A stretch of 64,000 nucleotides of DNA from Legionellaceae bacterium (GCA_029210085.1 JARGPP010000016.1:1-64000), one strand, 5' to 3'. Positions 45,849 to 55,584 are shown, counted from the first letter of the stretch. A program made the numbers and translations. The notes: generated from the letters alone by a model not told the origin.

Positions 45849-46799
45849 ATGGTAGATAAGGTGTCTTATAAGACAGTTATTTCGGAAGAAAATGGGCAGC
45901 GTCTCGATAATTATCTGATTCGTATTTTAAAAGGCGTTCCCAAAAGTCATATCTATCGCATAATTCGGGGGGGAGAAGTACGCGTTAATAAAAAACGGGC
46001 AAAAATTTCATCACGTTTAGCCGAGGGTGATTCAGTACGTATTCCCCCAATTCGTATGCGTGACGAAGCTGCTCCAATAACCGTGAGCAAGGCACTTTTT
46101 AGCCGATTAACTCAATGTATTATTTTTGAGGATGAAAGGCTTTTGGTACTTAATAAACCAACAGGGATGGCTGTTCATGGCGGGAGTGGATTACAATTTG
46201 GTGTGATTGAAGCATTGCGTGCTATGCGCCCTGAGGCACGCTATTTAGAATTGATTCATCGCCTTGATCGTGAAACTTCAGGCTGTTTATTAATTGCAAA
46301 AAAAAGGAGCATGCTTCGGCAGGTGCAAGCACTTTTTGAAGCACGTCAAATTCAAAAAACGTACTGGCTGCTTGCTGAGAATACGTGGACAGGAAGACCG
46401 ACCGTTCGTGTAAATTTACCCCTGCATAAAAATAATTTGCAATCAGGTGAGCGAATGGTGCAAATCGATGATGCAGGGAAACCATCTCAAACAACGTTTA
46501 AGTGTCTTGAAAACTATTCAGATGCTTGTTGGGTAGAAGCAAAGCCTAAAACAGGACGCACACATCAAATTCGTGTTCATAGTGCTTCGCTTCAACATAC
46601 TATTTTAGGTGATGAAAAATATGGCGCTAAGAAACTATCGTTACAAACGAAACACCCTAAAAGTCAGTTAAAAAAGAGGCTTTATTTGCATGCGAGAACA
46701 ATTCAATTTATTCTGGATAATACGCCGTATATTTTTAAAGCAGAAATAGATGTACAGTTTGATAATGCCATTCAGTTTTTTCGTGCAAACCAAGGATGA
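45849..46799 (+). CDS. rluC: 23S rRNA pseudouridine synthase RluC
   Basis: 316 aa from ATG 45849, which has GGGGA eight bases upstream; E. coli RluC is of similar size. An N-terminal S4 RNA-binding domain (about 15-75, GQRLDNYL) precedes the RluA-family catalytic domain with HRLDRETSG (catalytic Asp) and KTGRTHQIRVH. It modifies uridines of 23S rRNA. Paired divergently with rne and followed after eight bases by a HAD gene, a common gammaproteobacterial order. Confidence 0.92.
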   Translation: MVDKVSYKTVISEENGQRLDNYLIRILKGVPKSHIYRIIRGGEVRVNKKRAKISSRLAEGDSVRIPPIRMRDEAAPITVSKALFSRLTQCIIFEDERLLVLNKPTGMAVHGGSGLQFGVIEALRAMRPEARYLELIHRLDRETSGCLLIAKKRSMLRQVQALFEARQIQKTYWLLAENTWTGRPTVRVNLPLHKNNLQSGERMVQIDDAGKPSQTTFKCLENYSDACWVEAKPKTGRTHQIRVHSASLQHTILGDEKYGAKKLSLQTKHPKSQLKKRLYLHARTIQFILDNTPYIFKAEIDVQFDNAIQFFRANQG

Positions 46800-46807
46800 C
46801 TTGAACC

Positions 46808-47458
46808 ATGAAGCTTCCTTATAAGCTAGTTGTTTTTGATTGGGAGGGTACGCTTGGAGATCCCCTCGGACATGTACACCAAGCTCTTGCAAATGAGTCT
46901 GCAAATCAGGGATTAGGTGTTTATGATGTTGCGTCTGCGCGGCGGTATGTGTCGCTGGGCTTAGATAAGGCCGTTAGAAAAATTTTTCCTGATTTATCAT
47001 TGCACCAGTATGAACGGTTATTGTTAGGGGTTCAGCAGGCCTTAGTGTCCAATCATGCAGTGGTTTATTTGTTTGACGGTGCAATTGACTGTATTGAAAA
47101 ACTTCATGCTGCAGATATTTCGTTGGCTATTGCAACAAATAAAGGACAGCAATCGTTAGAGCGTGCTTTGCAGGCCTCAAAGTTAGATATGTTTTTTTCT
47201 ATAACGCGTTCAGCCGGCCAGTTTCCTGCAAAGCCTTGTTCTGATATGTTGAAATCGATTTTAGATGTTTTTGGGTATCAGCCAGAAGAAGTGTTGATGA
47301 TAGGGGACTCAATGTCGGATATGGAAATGGCGAAAGCACTGAATGTCCCCAGTATAGGCGTTGATTTTTATCACCAACAAGCGGATGATTTGAAACGTGC
47401 AGGTGCTTTAGATGTGTTTTATACGTTTGAGCAAATCGAAGATTATTTTGGCTTTTGA
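46808..47458 (+). CDS. HAD-superfamily hydrolase with altered motif I
   Basis: 216 aa, phosphoglycolate-phosphatase-like. Motif I reads FDWEGTLGD: the nucleophile Asp11 is kept but the second Asp, the general acid, is Glu13. The motif II Thr is in IATNK, the motif III Lys in QFPAKPCSD, and motif IV is MIGDSMSDMEMA. The gene follows rluC as in many gammaproteobacteria (Gph-like hydrolase). The Asp-to-Glu change may slow or alter catalysis. Substrate unknown. Confidence 0.85.
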   Translation: MKLPYKLVVFDWEGTLGDPLGHVHQALANESANQGLGVYDVASARRYVSLGLDKAVRKIFPDLSLHQYERLLLGVQQALVSNHAVVYLFDGAIDCIEKLHAADISLAIATNKGQQSLERALQASKLDMFFSITRSAGQFPAKPCSDMLKSILDVFGYQPEEVLMIGDSMSDMEMAKALNVPSIGVDFYHQQADDLKRAGALDVFYTFEQIEDYFGF

Positions 47459-47474
47459 TAGGGAGAAGTACTTT

Positions 47475-48050
47475 GTGAATACGCTGACGACGTTACCCAA
47501 TTCGCTGACGCTTGCACGCATTTTATTGATTCCTGTATTTATTTTTGTGTTTTATCTACCTTGGTCTTGGGCACATGGAACTGCAGCGATTATTTTTATG
47601 ATTGCAAGTTTTACGGATTGGTTGGATGGTTACTTTGCAAGAAAACTTGAGCAAATGACATCATTTGGTGCTTTTCTTGATCCCGTGGCTGATAAGTTAT
47701 TGGTTGCATCGACGTTATTACTTTTGGTTGGAGCCGGTGATAGAGGCTATATTACTTTGCCTGCTATTGTGATTGTTGGACGTGAAATTGTGATTTCGGC
47801 ACTTCGAGAGTGGATGGCTGAAATTGGAGATCGTGCCAGTGTTGCGGTGAATTATGTCGGCAAAGTGAAAACAACCGTACAAATGATTGCGTTAATCTTA
47901 TTACTTGCATTTCCTCCGGCGCTTTCTATGTCTGGGATATTGGGAGTGCTCGGTGTTGTGCTGCTTTACGTGGCAGCAATTTTAACGATTTGGTCTATGG
48001 CTGCTTATTTAGTTGTGGCATGGCCTACACTTATAAAAAAAACAGACTGA
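47475..48050 (+). CDS. pgsA: CDP-diacylglycerol-glycerol-3-phosphate 3-phosphatidyltransferase
   Basis: 191 aa from GTG 47475, which has GGGAG nine bases upstream; a longer frame extends back into the HAD gene without support. The CDP-alcohol phosphotransferase signature DWLDGYFARKLEQMTSFGAF followed by LDPVADKL carries the metal Asp residues. About five membrane segments. It makes phosphatidylglycerophosphate from CDP-diacylglycerol, the product of CdsA at 10.7 kb. The tRNA-Gly promoter begins six bases after its stop. Confidence 0.93.
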   Translation: MNTLTTLPNSLTLARILLIPVFIFVFYLPWSWAHGTAAIIFMIASFTDWLDGYFARKLEQMTSFGAFLDPVADKLLVASTLLLLVGAGDRGYITLPAIVIVGREIVISALREWMAEIGDRASVAVNYVGKVKTTVQMIALILLLAFPPALSMSGILGVLGVVLLYVAAILTIWSMAAYLVVAWPTLIKKTD

Positions 48051-48055
48051 AGCGG

Positions 48056-48083
48056 TTGACAGCAGAGTTGTTTCGGGTAGAAT
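48056..48083 (+). promoter_or_regulatory. sigma-70 promoter of tRNA-Gly
   Basis: Perfect -35 TTGACA (48056-48061) and TAGAAT (48078-48083) with a 16-base spacer, 15 bases before the tRNA. Confidence 0.75.
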
Positions 48084-48098
48084 TCCCCTCGTCGAGAT

Positions 48099-48173
48099 GC
48101 GGGAATAGCTCAGTGGTAGAGCACAACCTTGCCAAGGTTGGGGTCGCGAGTTCGAACCTCGTTTCCCGCTCCA
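48099..48173 (+). tRNA. tRNA-Gly (anticodon GCC)
   Basis: 75-nt cloverleaf with acceptor GCGGGAA/TTCCCGC, anticodon loop TTGCCAA and encoded CCA. Own promoter and terminator. Confidence 0.97.
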
Positions 48174-48180
48174 ATAAAAG

Positions 48181-48204
48181 AAGCGACACATTGTCGCTTT
48201 TTTT
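48181..48204 (+). terminator. Rho-independent terminator between tRNA-Gly and tRNA-Cys
   Basis: An eight-base stem AAGCGACA/TGTCGCTT (48181-48188 and 48192-48199) with loop CAT; the T-run begins inside the 3' arm and ends at 48204. Confidence 0.88.
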
Positions 48205-48214
48205 ATATGAGTTT

Positions 48215-48288
48215 GGCTGGGTGGCAGAGTGGTTATGCAGCGGCCTGCAAAGCCGTGTACGCCGGTTCGATTCCGGCCCGAGCCTCCA
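48215..48288 (+). tRNA. tRNA-Cys (anticodon GCA)
   Basis: 74-nt cloverleaf with anticodon loop CTGCAAA, T-stem GCCGG/CCGGC and encoded CCA. The acceptor GGCTGGG/CCGAGCC has a G-G mismatch at the fifth pair. Confidence 0.94.
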
Positions 48289-48304
48289 CAAAAAGATGAT
48301 GTAT

Positions 48305-48391
48305 GCCCAGGTGGCGAAACAGGTAGACGCAAGGGACTTAAAATCCCTCGAGAGCAATCTCGTGCCGGTTCGACTCCGGCCCTGGGCACCA
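48305..48391 (+). tRNA. tRNA-Leu (anticodon TAA)
   Basis: 87-nt class II tRNA with acceptor GCCCAGG/CCTGGGC, anticodon loop CTTAAAA, long variable arm and encoded CCA. Confidence 0.97.
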
Positions 48392-48575
48392 TTTTATTTC
48401 ACCTGATTCAATTATTGTTTGTTTTACGTGTGAATCGTTATGATCCACAATCATTGGCACGTAGCCGCTGGGAGAATTGTCAGCAGCCCCTAGCGTGACC
48501 CCCTCTAATTATGTTTTAATCTCTCCCCGGTACAATATGATGTTCTTATATTCTGCGATTTGAGAGGTTCAAAAC

Positions 48576-48914
48576 ATGACGTTTCTTGTAACAGAGCAGT
48601 GTATTAAATGTAAATATACTGATTGCGTAGAAGTATGCCCTGTTGATTGTTTTTATGAAGGTCCTAATTTTTTGGTGATTCACCCTGATGAATGTATTGA
48701 TTGTGCACTGTGTGAGCCAGAGTGTCCTGTTGATGCCATTATTTCAGAAGATGATTTAACCGACGAGCAGCAGCCATTTTTAGCGCTTAATGCAGAGCTG
48801 GCTGAAAAATGGCCTAATATTACCGTTCAAAAAGATGGTCCTCCTGATGCTAAAAGTTGGGAAAACAAACCTGATAAGCTACAACACTTAGAGCGAGAAT
48901 GGCCGGAAAAATGA
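48576..48914 (+). CDS. fdxA: 7Fe-8S ferredoxin FdxA
   Basis: 112 aa. Cys9, Cys17 and Cys50 fit the 3Fe-4S cluster. Cys21, Cys40, Cys43 and Cys46 fit the 4Fe-4S cluster; [12 protein letters not shown] is the second half. The acidic C-terminal extension is typical of FdxA. Low-potential electron carrier of the cytoplasm; its partner is not encoded here. GAGAGG precedes the ATG, and a TACAAT at 48531-48536 is a possible -10. The stop overlaps the tsaB start. Confidence 0.94.
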   Translation: MTFLVTEQCIKCKYTDCVEVCPVDCFYEGPNFLVIHPDECIDCALCEPECPVDAIISEDDLTDEQQPFLALNAELAEKWPNITVQKDGPPDAKSWENKPDKLQHLEREWPEK

Positions 48915-49558
48915 ATTTACTTGCTATTGAAACTTCGACATCACGTGCATCTGTGGCGCTTTCGTTTCAAGGAGAGTTATTTGTAGAAGAAGAGGTGAGT
49001 ATACGTCAACATGCGCGTGTATTGCTGACAATGATTGATACATTATTAGCTTCGGCAGGTATTGATTTTCAGGCCATTGATGGCATCGTCTTTGGTGAAG
49101 GGCCTGGGAGTTTTACGGGGGTTCGAGTGGCCTGCAGTGTTGCAAAAGCCTTGGCATATGCTCATGACTTGCCCCTTTTTCCAGTGAATGGGCTATATGC
49201 GATTGCGTATGGTCAACGTCAATCACAACGGCCTGTTTTGGCCGTGATTGATGCAAGGATGAATCAATTGTATTGGGCGTTTGATCCGAAAGTAGGTGAA
49301 TCTGCCAAGGTTAGTTCACCTAAAGAGATTCATATACCGGAAGATGTGCAAGTGGTTTTGGCGGGTGTTGCTTTTAAGCCTTATATGGATACCCTGCCTT
49401 TGCATGTGTCTCAGGCGCTTGTGAGCCAGCAAGAAGTATTTCCAGAGGCATCAGCCATGACTCAGATTGTGCAAGCAGGTGAAATTGCTCCCGTATCAGC
49501 TGAAGCAGCAAAACCACTATATGTTCGTGATCAAGTTACAGGGGGTATGCGTGAATAA
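48911..49558 (+). CDS. tsaB: tRNA threonylcarbamoyladenosine synthesis protein TsaB
   Basis: 215 aa from ATG 48911, coupled to the fdxA stop by ATGA; an upstream in-frame start at 48899 lies inside fdxA. The ASKHA fold begins [15 protein letters not shown] and has the [13 protein letters not shown] signature. TsaB forms the TsaBDE complex for the universal t6A37 modification of ANN-decoding tRNAs. The end overlaps the Trm112-type gene. Confidence 0.92.
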   Translation: MNLLAIETSTSRASVALSFQGELFVEEEVSIRQHARVLLTMIDTLLASAGIDFQAIDGIVFGEGPGSFTGVRVACSVAKALAYAHDLPLFPVNGLYAIAYGQRQSQRPVLAVIDARMNQLYWAFDPKVGESAKVSSPKEIHIPEDVQVVLAGVAFKPYMDTLPLHVSQALVSQQEVFPEASAMTQIVQAGEIAPVSAEAAKPLYVRDQVTGGMRE

Positions 49559-49730
49559 AAAATTATTAGTAATGCTTGCTTGCCCTTTATGTCAGGGGGG
49601 ACTGCTACAAAAGCAAGACGAGCTTATTTGTGGCTTCGATAGGCTTGCCTATCCTATTCGTGATGGTATTCCCGTGATGCTTGAGCAAGAGGCTCGTACT
49701 TTGACACTTGAAGAAAAAGAAGCATTGTGA
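49551..49730 (+). CDS. Trm112-family small zinc protein (YcaR-like)
   Basis: 59 aa from GTG 49551, which has GGGGG five bases upstream. CPLCQG (Cys11, Cys14) and [13 protein letters not shown] are the family core; the second zinc Cys pair is reduced to a single CGFDRLAYP Cys. The usual bacterial neighbours are kdsB or lpxK. Here it overlaps the end of tsaB. Molecular role in bacteria is unclear. Confidence 0.85.
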   Translation: MNKKLLVMLACPLCQGGLLQKQDELICGFDRLAYPIRDGIPVMLEQEARTLTLEEKEAL

Positions 49731-49887
49731 AAGGACCAAAACTTGTTAAAATGTTTTTAGATAGACAGATTGATAGATGTATGTAGTAATGGGCACGAGT
49801 GGCCAGGCTGAAAATTGATTTGAAAAGGCCGCTTGGGTTTACGTATGGAGAGCAAAATTTTGCTCATGCAGACAGGAGTGCTGCCCA

Positions 49888-51219
49888 ATGTCGTACCCTA
49901 GCATGGCTTTTAATTTTTGGCGATGGATATTTATATTGTTACTGCCAGGAGTCTTTTTCTTAGGCTGGAAACTGGTTATAAAGCCACATGAAGTCAAGCG
50001 CTTACAAGTTGAGGCCACGCAAACAGCCAATAAAATTATTGATGGATTTTCAAGTCGTTCTACTGAAAATTTAGCGGCAATAGAACGACTGTTCTTAAAA
50101 CTTGAAGACGGTGATTATCAGGCGAACGCTGTTTTTATTGATGAGTTGAATACTTATTTTCAAGAGATGAACGGTCTTGAGTCATTTATATTACCACCTG
50201 CCGGTGTGGACGGCTCGTTGGTCTTGTTTAATCCTTACCTGCTTAGTGTCGAAGAAACGATTGCAAAAGAAGCATGCACACAAGCATTAATAGAATATCC
50301 TGAGCGTCTAAGAAAATATAGTCATGTTCACTTGATTTCAGTGGGCAATGCATTGTGTGTTTACGATCCAAAACTGCATATGTTTGCTGTATTAAATTTA
50401 AAAACAACACTGGATGAACAGCTTAAACAAGAACGCATGAAAGGCTATTTTTTGGCCTTATTAGAAGAGCAGTTACCTCAAGTTATACCGGCTAGCTCGC
50501 ATTTTTCGTGGATTCATACAAGATTTTTTTCTTTTTTAGGAACTGAATGGAAAATTCATATTTATCCAAGTAGCGCTTATATTGAAGCGAGTTTTAGGCG
50601 TGTTTTCCGCACTTTTTGTATCACAGTTGGCCTTGGGGTATTGGTGTTTTTAGGGTGGTTTTTGAGACGACGTTATTTGAATACGCGTGTTCATTCCGAG
50701 TATGTGGCGCACTTAAAAAAACTGGCTTTGTTTGATGGCGTGACGGATTTACCGAATCGTAGGCACTGTCTTGATCATTTAAATATTGTTTTGAAACGTG
50801 CCATGAGACAAAAACACCCTTTTTCTGTTTGTTTTATGGATTGTGATGGGTTTAAAAAAATAAATGATGATTATGGGCACCATGTGGGTGATCAGGTGCT
50901 CCGCCATATTGCGGATAAAGTCTCTCAAGTCATACGAGTGAATGATTTTTTTGCCCGTTTTTCAGGAGATGAATTTTGTTTGATTTTAGAAGGTACTGCG
51001 TCAGAGGATGAGCTAGATTCGGCATTAAATAAAATTTTAGCCGTCATTGCGACACCAATTGAGGTAGGAAAAAATATCATTTCGGTTACGATGAGTATAG
51101 GTGTTGCTGTGTATCCGGAGGCAGGGAGTACCATCGATAGTTTACTTGAGCATGCAGATGCAGCTATGTACATCGCAAAGCGAACCCAGAAAAATATGTA
51201 TGTTATTTATCAGGCTTGA
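49888..51219 (+). CDS. membrane-bound GGDEF diguanylate cyclase
   Basis: 443 aa. TM1 about 12-30, a periplasmic sensor of about 210 residues without a recognised family, TM2 about 244-262, then a GGDEF domain. The active-site motif reads SGDEF (359-363), a variant seen in active cyclases. The product-inhibition I-site RVND (350-353) lies five residues upstream, in the canonical position. It therefore probably makes c-di-GMP in response to an envelope signal. AGGAG precedes the ATG by nine bases. The 3' end overlaps convergent bepA by 17 bases. Confidence 0.88.
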   Translation: MSYPSMAFNFWRWIFILLLPGVFFLGWKLVIKPHEVKRLQVEATQTANKIIDGFSSRSTENLAAIERLFLKLEDGDYQANAVFIDELNTYFQEMNGLESFILPPAGVDGSLVLFNPYLLSVEETIAKEACTQALIEYPERLRKYSHVHLISVGNALCVYDPKLHMFAVLNLKTTLDEQLKQERMKGYFLALLEEQLPQVIPASSHFSWIHTRFFSFLGTEWKIHIYPSSAYIEASFRRVFRTFCITVGLGVLVFLGWFLRRRYLNTRVHSEYVAHLKKLALFDGVTDLPNRRHCLDHLNIVLKRAMRQKHPFSVCFMDCDGFKKINDDYGHHVGDQVLRHIADKVSQVIRVNDFFARFSGDEFCLILEGTASEDELDSALNKILAVIATPIEVGKNIISVTMSIGVAVYPEAGSTIDSLLEHADAAMYIAKRTQKNMYVIYQA

Positions 51220-52618
51220 TTTCATCAAGCTTTGCACTAATACGTGCTTGTAGAAAGCGATCTTTGAGAGAAAGGGTTTTTGCAAGTTTAAAGAGCCTGC
51301 GAGCTTCTTTTCGGTTGCCTTGAAGTAGATGGCATTCAGCGTAAGTAAAGTAAGCGTGTGCTTTATCATTGTTATCAGAGGCAGCATGGGCGAGTGCGTA
51401 GCAAACGGGTAAATCATGCGGAAAGGCACGATGTGCTTGCAGTAAAGTGTAGGCAGCATCATGAAGTTGGTTAGCTCCAGAATATGCATGTGCAAGTGCT
51501 AGAGTGAGCGCATAATTTTCAGGGTGATTTTTAAGCAGTAAGCGAAGGCGTGTGATAGCATCCTCATTTTTCCCAAGTTTGGTTTCAGCCTCCGCGAGGG
51601 TAATGCCATAATATAAGTTGTCACTGCTCTCAGTGGCAAGGCCTTGTAATATATCAAAGGCTGCTTCGGCCTGATTGGCATGTAATAGTGTGAGTGCTCG
51701 CCCGTAAAGACAGGCATTATCTTCGGTTTCAAGGGTTGGACATCGACTGGTGTAATAATCAAATAATTTTTTGTGCTGTTGGGTGGTTAAATTACGAATG
51801 CGTTCTTTTGTGAGTTGGTAGTTTAAGCCATTTGGAAAGGGTTGTGAGGTGTTTTTGCCTGCCCGATGTTCTGCTTCAGCGATACGATCGTCATCTAAGG
51901 GGTGGGTCCGTAAAATGGTAGGGATATTGGCTGAATAGTAACGGGCGTTTTCTTGCATGCGTTTAAAAAATTGAATCATACCTCGTGGGTCAAAGCCTGC
52001 GCGTTTTAGCATGTTAATGCCGATACGGTCGGCTTCTTTTTCATTGGCACGAATAAAATTAATACTATCTTGAGCAAAGCCTCCTAGTGTTGCCATCATA
52101 GCGCCTTGCCCGAGTGCAGGGTTAATGATGCCTAGTGCAATGCCTGCGAGCAATGAGGCAAGCATTGGAACTTTCATGCGATGTTGATGTTCTAGCATAT
52201 GATACAAGTGATGTTGTCTAACATGTGCAATCTCATGTGCCATAACAGCTGCAAGTTCACTTTCGTGTTCACTCATTAAAAAAAGTGTGCTGTTAATACC
52301 AATGTGTCCACCGGGCCCTGCAAACGCATTGATTTCATCTGATTTTACAATAAAAAAAGTAGGGGTGGGTGAAACATCTGTTTGAGCACTTAATTGCTGG
52401 CCTAATCGATGAACATATAAGCTGGTCAATGGATCTCTCAGTACACTGTCAGAGTTATTAATTTGCTCAACAAACTCTTTTTCAAGCTCATCAAGTTCAC
52501 TATTGGAATAAGGAGAAAAAGCAAAAAGAGGCTGCATATATATAAATACACAAAATAAGATAAAAAAACATGACGTTATTTGTTGAATTTGTTTTTTTTT
52601 CTGTATCTGTTGTGTCAT
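51203..52618 (-). CDS. bepA: M48 metalloprotease/chaperone BepA (YfgC-like)
   Basis: 471 aa from ATG 52618; a TTG four codons earlier lacks a Shine-Dalgarno sequence. A signal peptide is followed by the M48 domain with zinc motif HEIAH and the downstream EKEADRIG ligand. A C-terminal TPR domain covers about 310-460. BepA in the periplasm helps LptD maturation and degrades stalled outer-membrane proteins, complementing BamA, Skp and PpiD encoded in this window. Divergent from ribD. Confidence 0.9.
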   Translation of the reverse strand: MTQQIQKKKQIQQITSCFFILFCVFIYMQPLFAFSPYSNSELDELEKEFVEQINNSDSVLRDPLTSLYVHRLGQQLSAQTDVSPTPTFFIVKSDEINAFAGPGGHIGINSTLFLMSEHESELAAVMAHEIAHVRQHHLYHMLEHQHRMKVPMLASLLAGIALGIINPALGQGAMMATLGGFAQDSINFIRANEKEADRIGINMLKRAGFDPRGMIQFFKRMQENARYYSANIPTILRTHPLDDDRIAEAEHRAGKNTSQPFPNGLNYQLTKERIRNLTTQQHKKLFDYYTSRCPTLETEDNACLYGRALTLLHANQAEAAFDILQGLATESSDNLYYGITLAEAETKLGKNEDAITRLRLLLKNHPENYALTLALAHAYSGANQLHDAAYTLLQAHRAFPHDLPVCYALAHAASDNNDKAHAYFTYAECHLLQGNRKEARRLFKLAKTLSLKDRFLQARISAKLDEIKPDK

Positions 52619-52681
52619 GAGGCTACTCAAAAATTGAATAATTTGTTATCATATACACACTTTTTAGACGGTGACCATATT

Positions 52682-53683
52682 ATGCACGAACCATTCATGC
52701 AGGCTGCTCTTCTGCAAGCGTGGCTTAAACGCGGTGTTACTGCGCCCAATCCAGCTGTTGGTGCCGTGGCCGTCTTTGATGGAAGCATTATAGCACAAGC
52801 TTCACATCCTGGGTTGGGTCAACCCCATGCTGAGCAATTAATTTTGAATGACTTACCGGATGATTGCTCTAATATAACGCTGTATGTCACCCTTGAGCCA
52901 TGTAACCACTGGGGAAGAACGCCACCTTGTGTTCAAGGATTAATTAGGAGGCGCTTTAAACAAGTGGTTTATGGGTATCGTGATCCAAACCCTATTGTTG
53001 TTAAAAACAATACACCCGCCTTGCTTGCAGAGCAAGGTATTGAAGCGGTACATTATCCATTGCCTGAGATTGATGCATTTTATGAAAGTTATGCTTTTTG
53101 GGTTAAAACAGGTAGGCCTTGGGTAACGGTTAAAATGGCGCAAAGTTTTGATGGAAAGATTGCCGGTCAGCACGGGGAGCCTATTCAGTTATCGAATGCG
53201 GCTTGCGCCGTAGAGACGCATAAAGCGCGGTTACATACGGATGTTATTTTGACAACGGCTCGTACGATTCAATACGATAATCCGTCATTAAATGCACGCA
53301 TTTATGATACAATAATCAGCAAGCCTGTTGCTATTTTAGACAGAAAAAAACAGCTTGACCCTAAAGCACGCATTCATAAAACAGCCCAAAGGTTGCATCT
53401 TTATCATGGTCAGCCTGATTCAAGTGCTTTGCTCGATTTAGGCGAAGTATTCAATGATTTAGGGCGTTTAGGGTATCACGATGTTTGGGTTGAAGCGGGT
53501 GGTACTTTGTTTAGTGCGTTACATCGTGAAAAGCGGGTGCAACGTACCTTTTTATATTTAGTGCCTGATAGTTTAGGAAAAGATGCAACTGATTTGTATC
53601 ACGACAGCGCACTACTGTCAGGAGCAAAGCATGTTGCTTGGGATGTTTTAGATAACAATCTTAAAGTGACGCTAGATTGGTAA
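52682..53683 (+). CDS. ribD: bifunctional riboflavin deaminase/reductase RibD
   Basis: 333 aa from ATG 52682, which has GGTGA seven bases upstream. The longest frame adds 34 codons that overlap the bepA 5' end. The N-terminal deaminase domain has the zinc motif HAE (49-51), Cys74 and Cys83 (LEPCNHWGRTPPC). The C-terminal reductase domain follows, with VTVKMAQSFDGKIA. It carries out the second and third steps from the GTP branch. The reductase part is a little short against the usual ~360-aa protein. First of ribD-ribE-ribBA-ribH; no FMN riboswitch is seen upstream. Confidence 0.92.
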   Translation: MHEPFMQAALLQAWLKRGVTAPNPAVGAVAVFDGSIIAQASHPGLGQPHAEQLILNDLPDDCSNITLYVTLEPCNHWGRTPPCVQGLIRRRFKQVVYGYRDPNPIVVKNNTPALLAEQGIEAVHYPLPEIDAFYESYAFWVKTGRPWVTVKMAQSFDGKIAGQHGEPIQLSNAACAVETHKARLHTDVILTTARTIQYDNPSLNARIYDTIISKPVAILDRKKQLDPKARIHKTAQRLHLYHGQPDSSALLDLGEVFNDLGRLGYHDVWVEAGGTLFSALHREKRVQRTFLYLVPDSLGKDATDLYHDSALLSGAKHVAWDVLDNNLKVTLDW

Positions 53684-53726
53684 ATATGAATCACTTATTT
53701 GAGTGCACAGATGTGCGGGAGAAGAA

Positions 53727-54374
53727 ATGTTCACAGGTTTAGTTGAGTCATGCGGCATATTGTTGAGTAAAGACATGTGTGAATCGGGTATGCGCATGGT
53801 TTTTGAGGCTGTACTTGAAGCACCTGTTCTGGGGGAGAGTATTGCTGTGAATGGTGTGTGTTTAACGTTGATTTTAGATGAGACAGGTCATTTGATATTT
53901 GATATTTCTCCTGAAACACAAGCGCTGACTAATCTAGGCCTGTTACAAGTTGGAGATAGTGTACATCTTGAGTGTGCTTTGCGCGCATCAGATAGGTTGG
54001 GTGGGCATTATGTGAATGGTCATATTGATACAACAGCCGAGCTTCAATGTGTGCGTGCTGAAGGCGAATGTCTTGAAATGGTGATTGCAGGATTTTCACC
54101 GAGTCATATGCGTTATTTATGTCTAAAAGGTAGTGTTGCACTAGATGGTGTGAGTTTAACGATTAATGCAGTTGAGCGTAACAGTATTAAGATCATGCTA
54201 ATTCCACATACTTTATCGAGAACCACACTTTCACGTTGGAAAGTAGGGTATCGTATCAATGTTGAATTTGATTATATTGCCCGTGTGTTAGTTCACCAAT
54301 TGGGTTCTTTACCAGATTCGACTATAATGTCGCTTTTTGAACGGCCCTGTGAGGGCAAAGAGGTTATTGTATGA
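53727..54374 (+). CDS. ribE: riboflavin synthase alpha chain
   Basis: 215 aa from ATG 53727 (GGGAG five bases upstream). Two homologous barrel halves start MFTGLVES and LVGD-like turns, with SLTINAVE in the second. It dismutates two 6,7-dimethyl-8-ribityllumazine molecules to riboflavin. Coupled to ribBA by an ATGA overlap. Confidence 0.93.
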   Translation: MFTGLVESCGILLSKDMCESGMRMVFEAVLEAPVLGESIAVNGVCLTLILDETGHLIFDISPETQALTNLGLLQVGDSVHLECALRASDRLGGHYVNGHIDTTAELQCVRAEGECLEMVIAGFSPSHMRYLCLKGSVALDGVSLTINAVERNSIKIMLIPHTLSRTTLSRWKVGYRINVEFDYIARVLVHQLGSLPDSTIMSLFERPCEGKEVIV

Positions 54375-55584
54375 CAGGCTTTTATGCTTCAGTTGAGGAG
54401 GCGCTTACCCGGCTTCGTGCGGGGCAAATGGTTATTTTAACAGATGATGAATCACGTGAGAATGAAGGTGATTTAGTTGTTTCAGCTGAGCATATAACAC
54501 CTGAATCGATTAACTTTATGACGCTTTTTGGACGCGGGCTTATTTGTTTGCCAATGGCAGATCATTTAATTGATAAGCTTGATTTGCCGATGATGACTCA
54601 TCGTAATCGCTCGCCTTATGGGACTGGATTTACGGTATCTATTGAAGCGGCTTCAGGCGTTTCAACAGGCATTTCAGCGAGCGATAGAGCGCATACGATT
54701 CAAGTGGCCATTGCGGATGATACAAAAGCTGAAGATATCATTTCACCTGGGCACATGTTTCCATTACGTGCACGGGCGGGTGGTGTTTTTGAGCGTCAAG
54801 GTCAAACAGAAGGCAGCGTTGATTTAATGAAGCTTGCAGGGTTAAAGCCTGCAGCAGTTATTTGTGAAATCATTAATGACGACGGTACCATGAGTCGCCG
54901 AGATGATTTGCTCGCTTTTTCTGAGCAACATGATATTCCTTTGGTGAGTGTGCGGGATGTGATGGATTATCGCATCAAGTGTGAGGTTTTAGTCGATGCA
55001 GTAGCGACCAGCCGTTTACCACTTCGAGCACATGGTGATTTCACCATGACATTGTTTCAAAATCAGTTAGATACAGCTGAACACTTTACGTTAGTGAAGC
55101 TACCCTTTGACGTGAATGCAAGTCCGTTGGTTCGTATTCACTCTGAGTGTATTACCGGTGATTTATTTGGTTCGACAAGATGTGATTGTGGTGGCCAGTT
55201 AGAGTCATCTCTTGCTCAAATCGAGAAAGAAGGGGGGGTGTTGGTTTACTTGCGTCAGGAGGGACGTGGTATTGGGCTGACCAATAAGTTAAAAGCTTAT
55301 GCACTGCAAGAAACAGGATTAGATACAGTCGAGGCAAATGTTCATTTGGGCTTACCTGTAGATAGTCGAGATTATGCAGTCGCTTTTCAATTATTACGCC
55401 ACTGGGGATTAAAACAAGTACGATTGTTGACGAATAATCCCACTAAAGTCAAAGCACTCGAACGGTATGGTATGACAGTAACAGAGCGTGTGCCGCTTTG
55501 CGTTTCAGAGACTCCTGAAAATCGAAATTACTTACAAACCAAGCGCGAGAAATTAGGACATTTTTTAGAATCGGATACTGATGC

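Noticed and set aside
48009..48498. Open frames on both strands across the tRNA-Gly/Cys/Leu cluster
   Set aside because: They are read through tRNA genes; their protein-like look is the usual by-product of tRNA sequence.
52631..52681. FMN riboswitch upstream of ribD
   Set aside because: The spacer to bepA is only about 60 bases and contains none of the conserved RFN helices.
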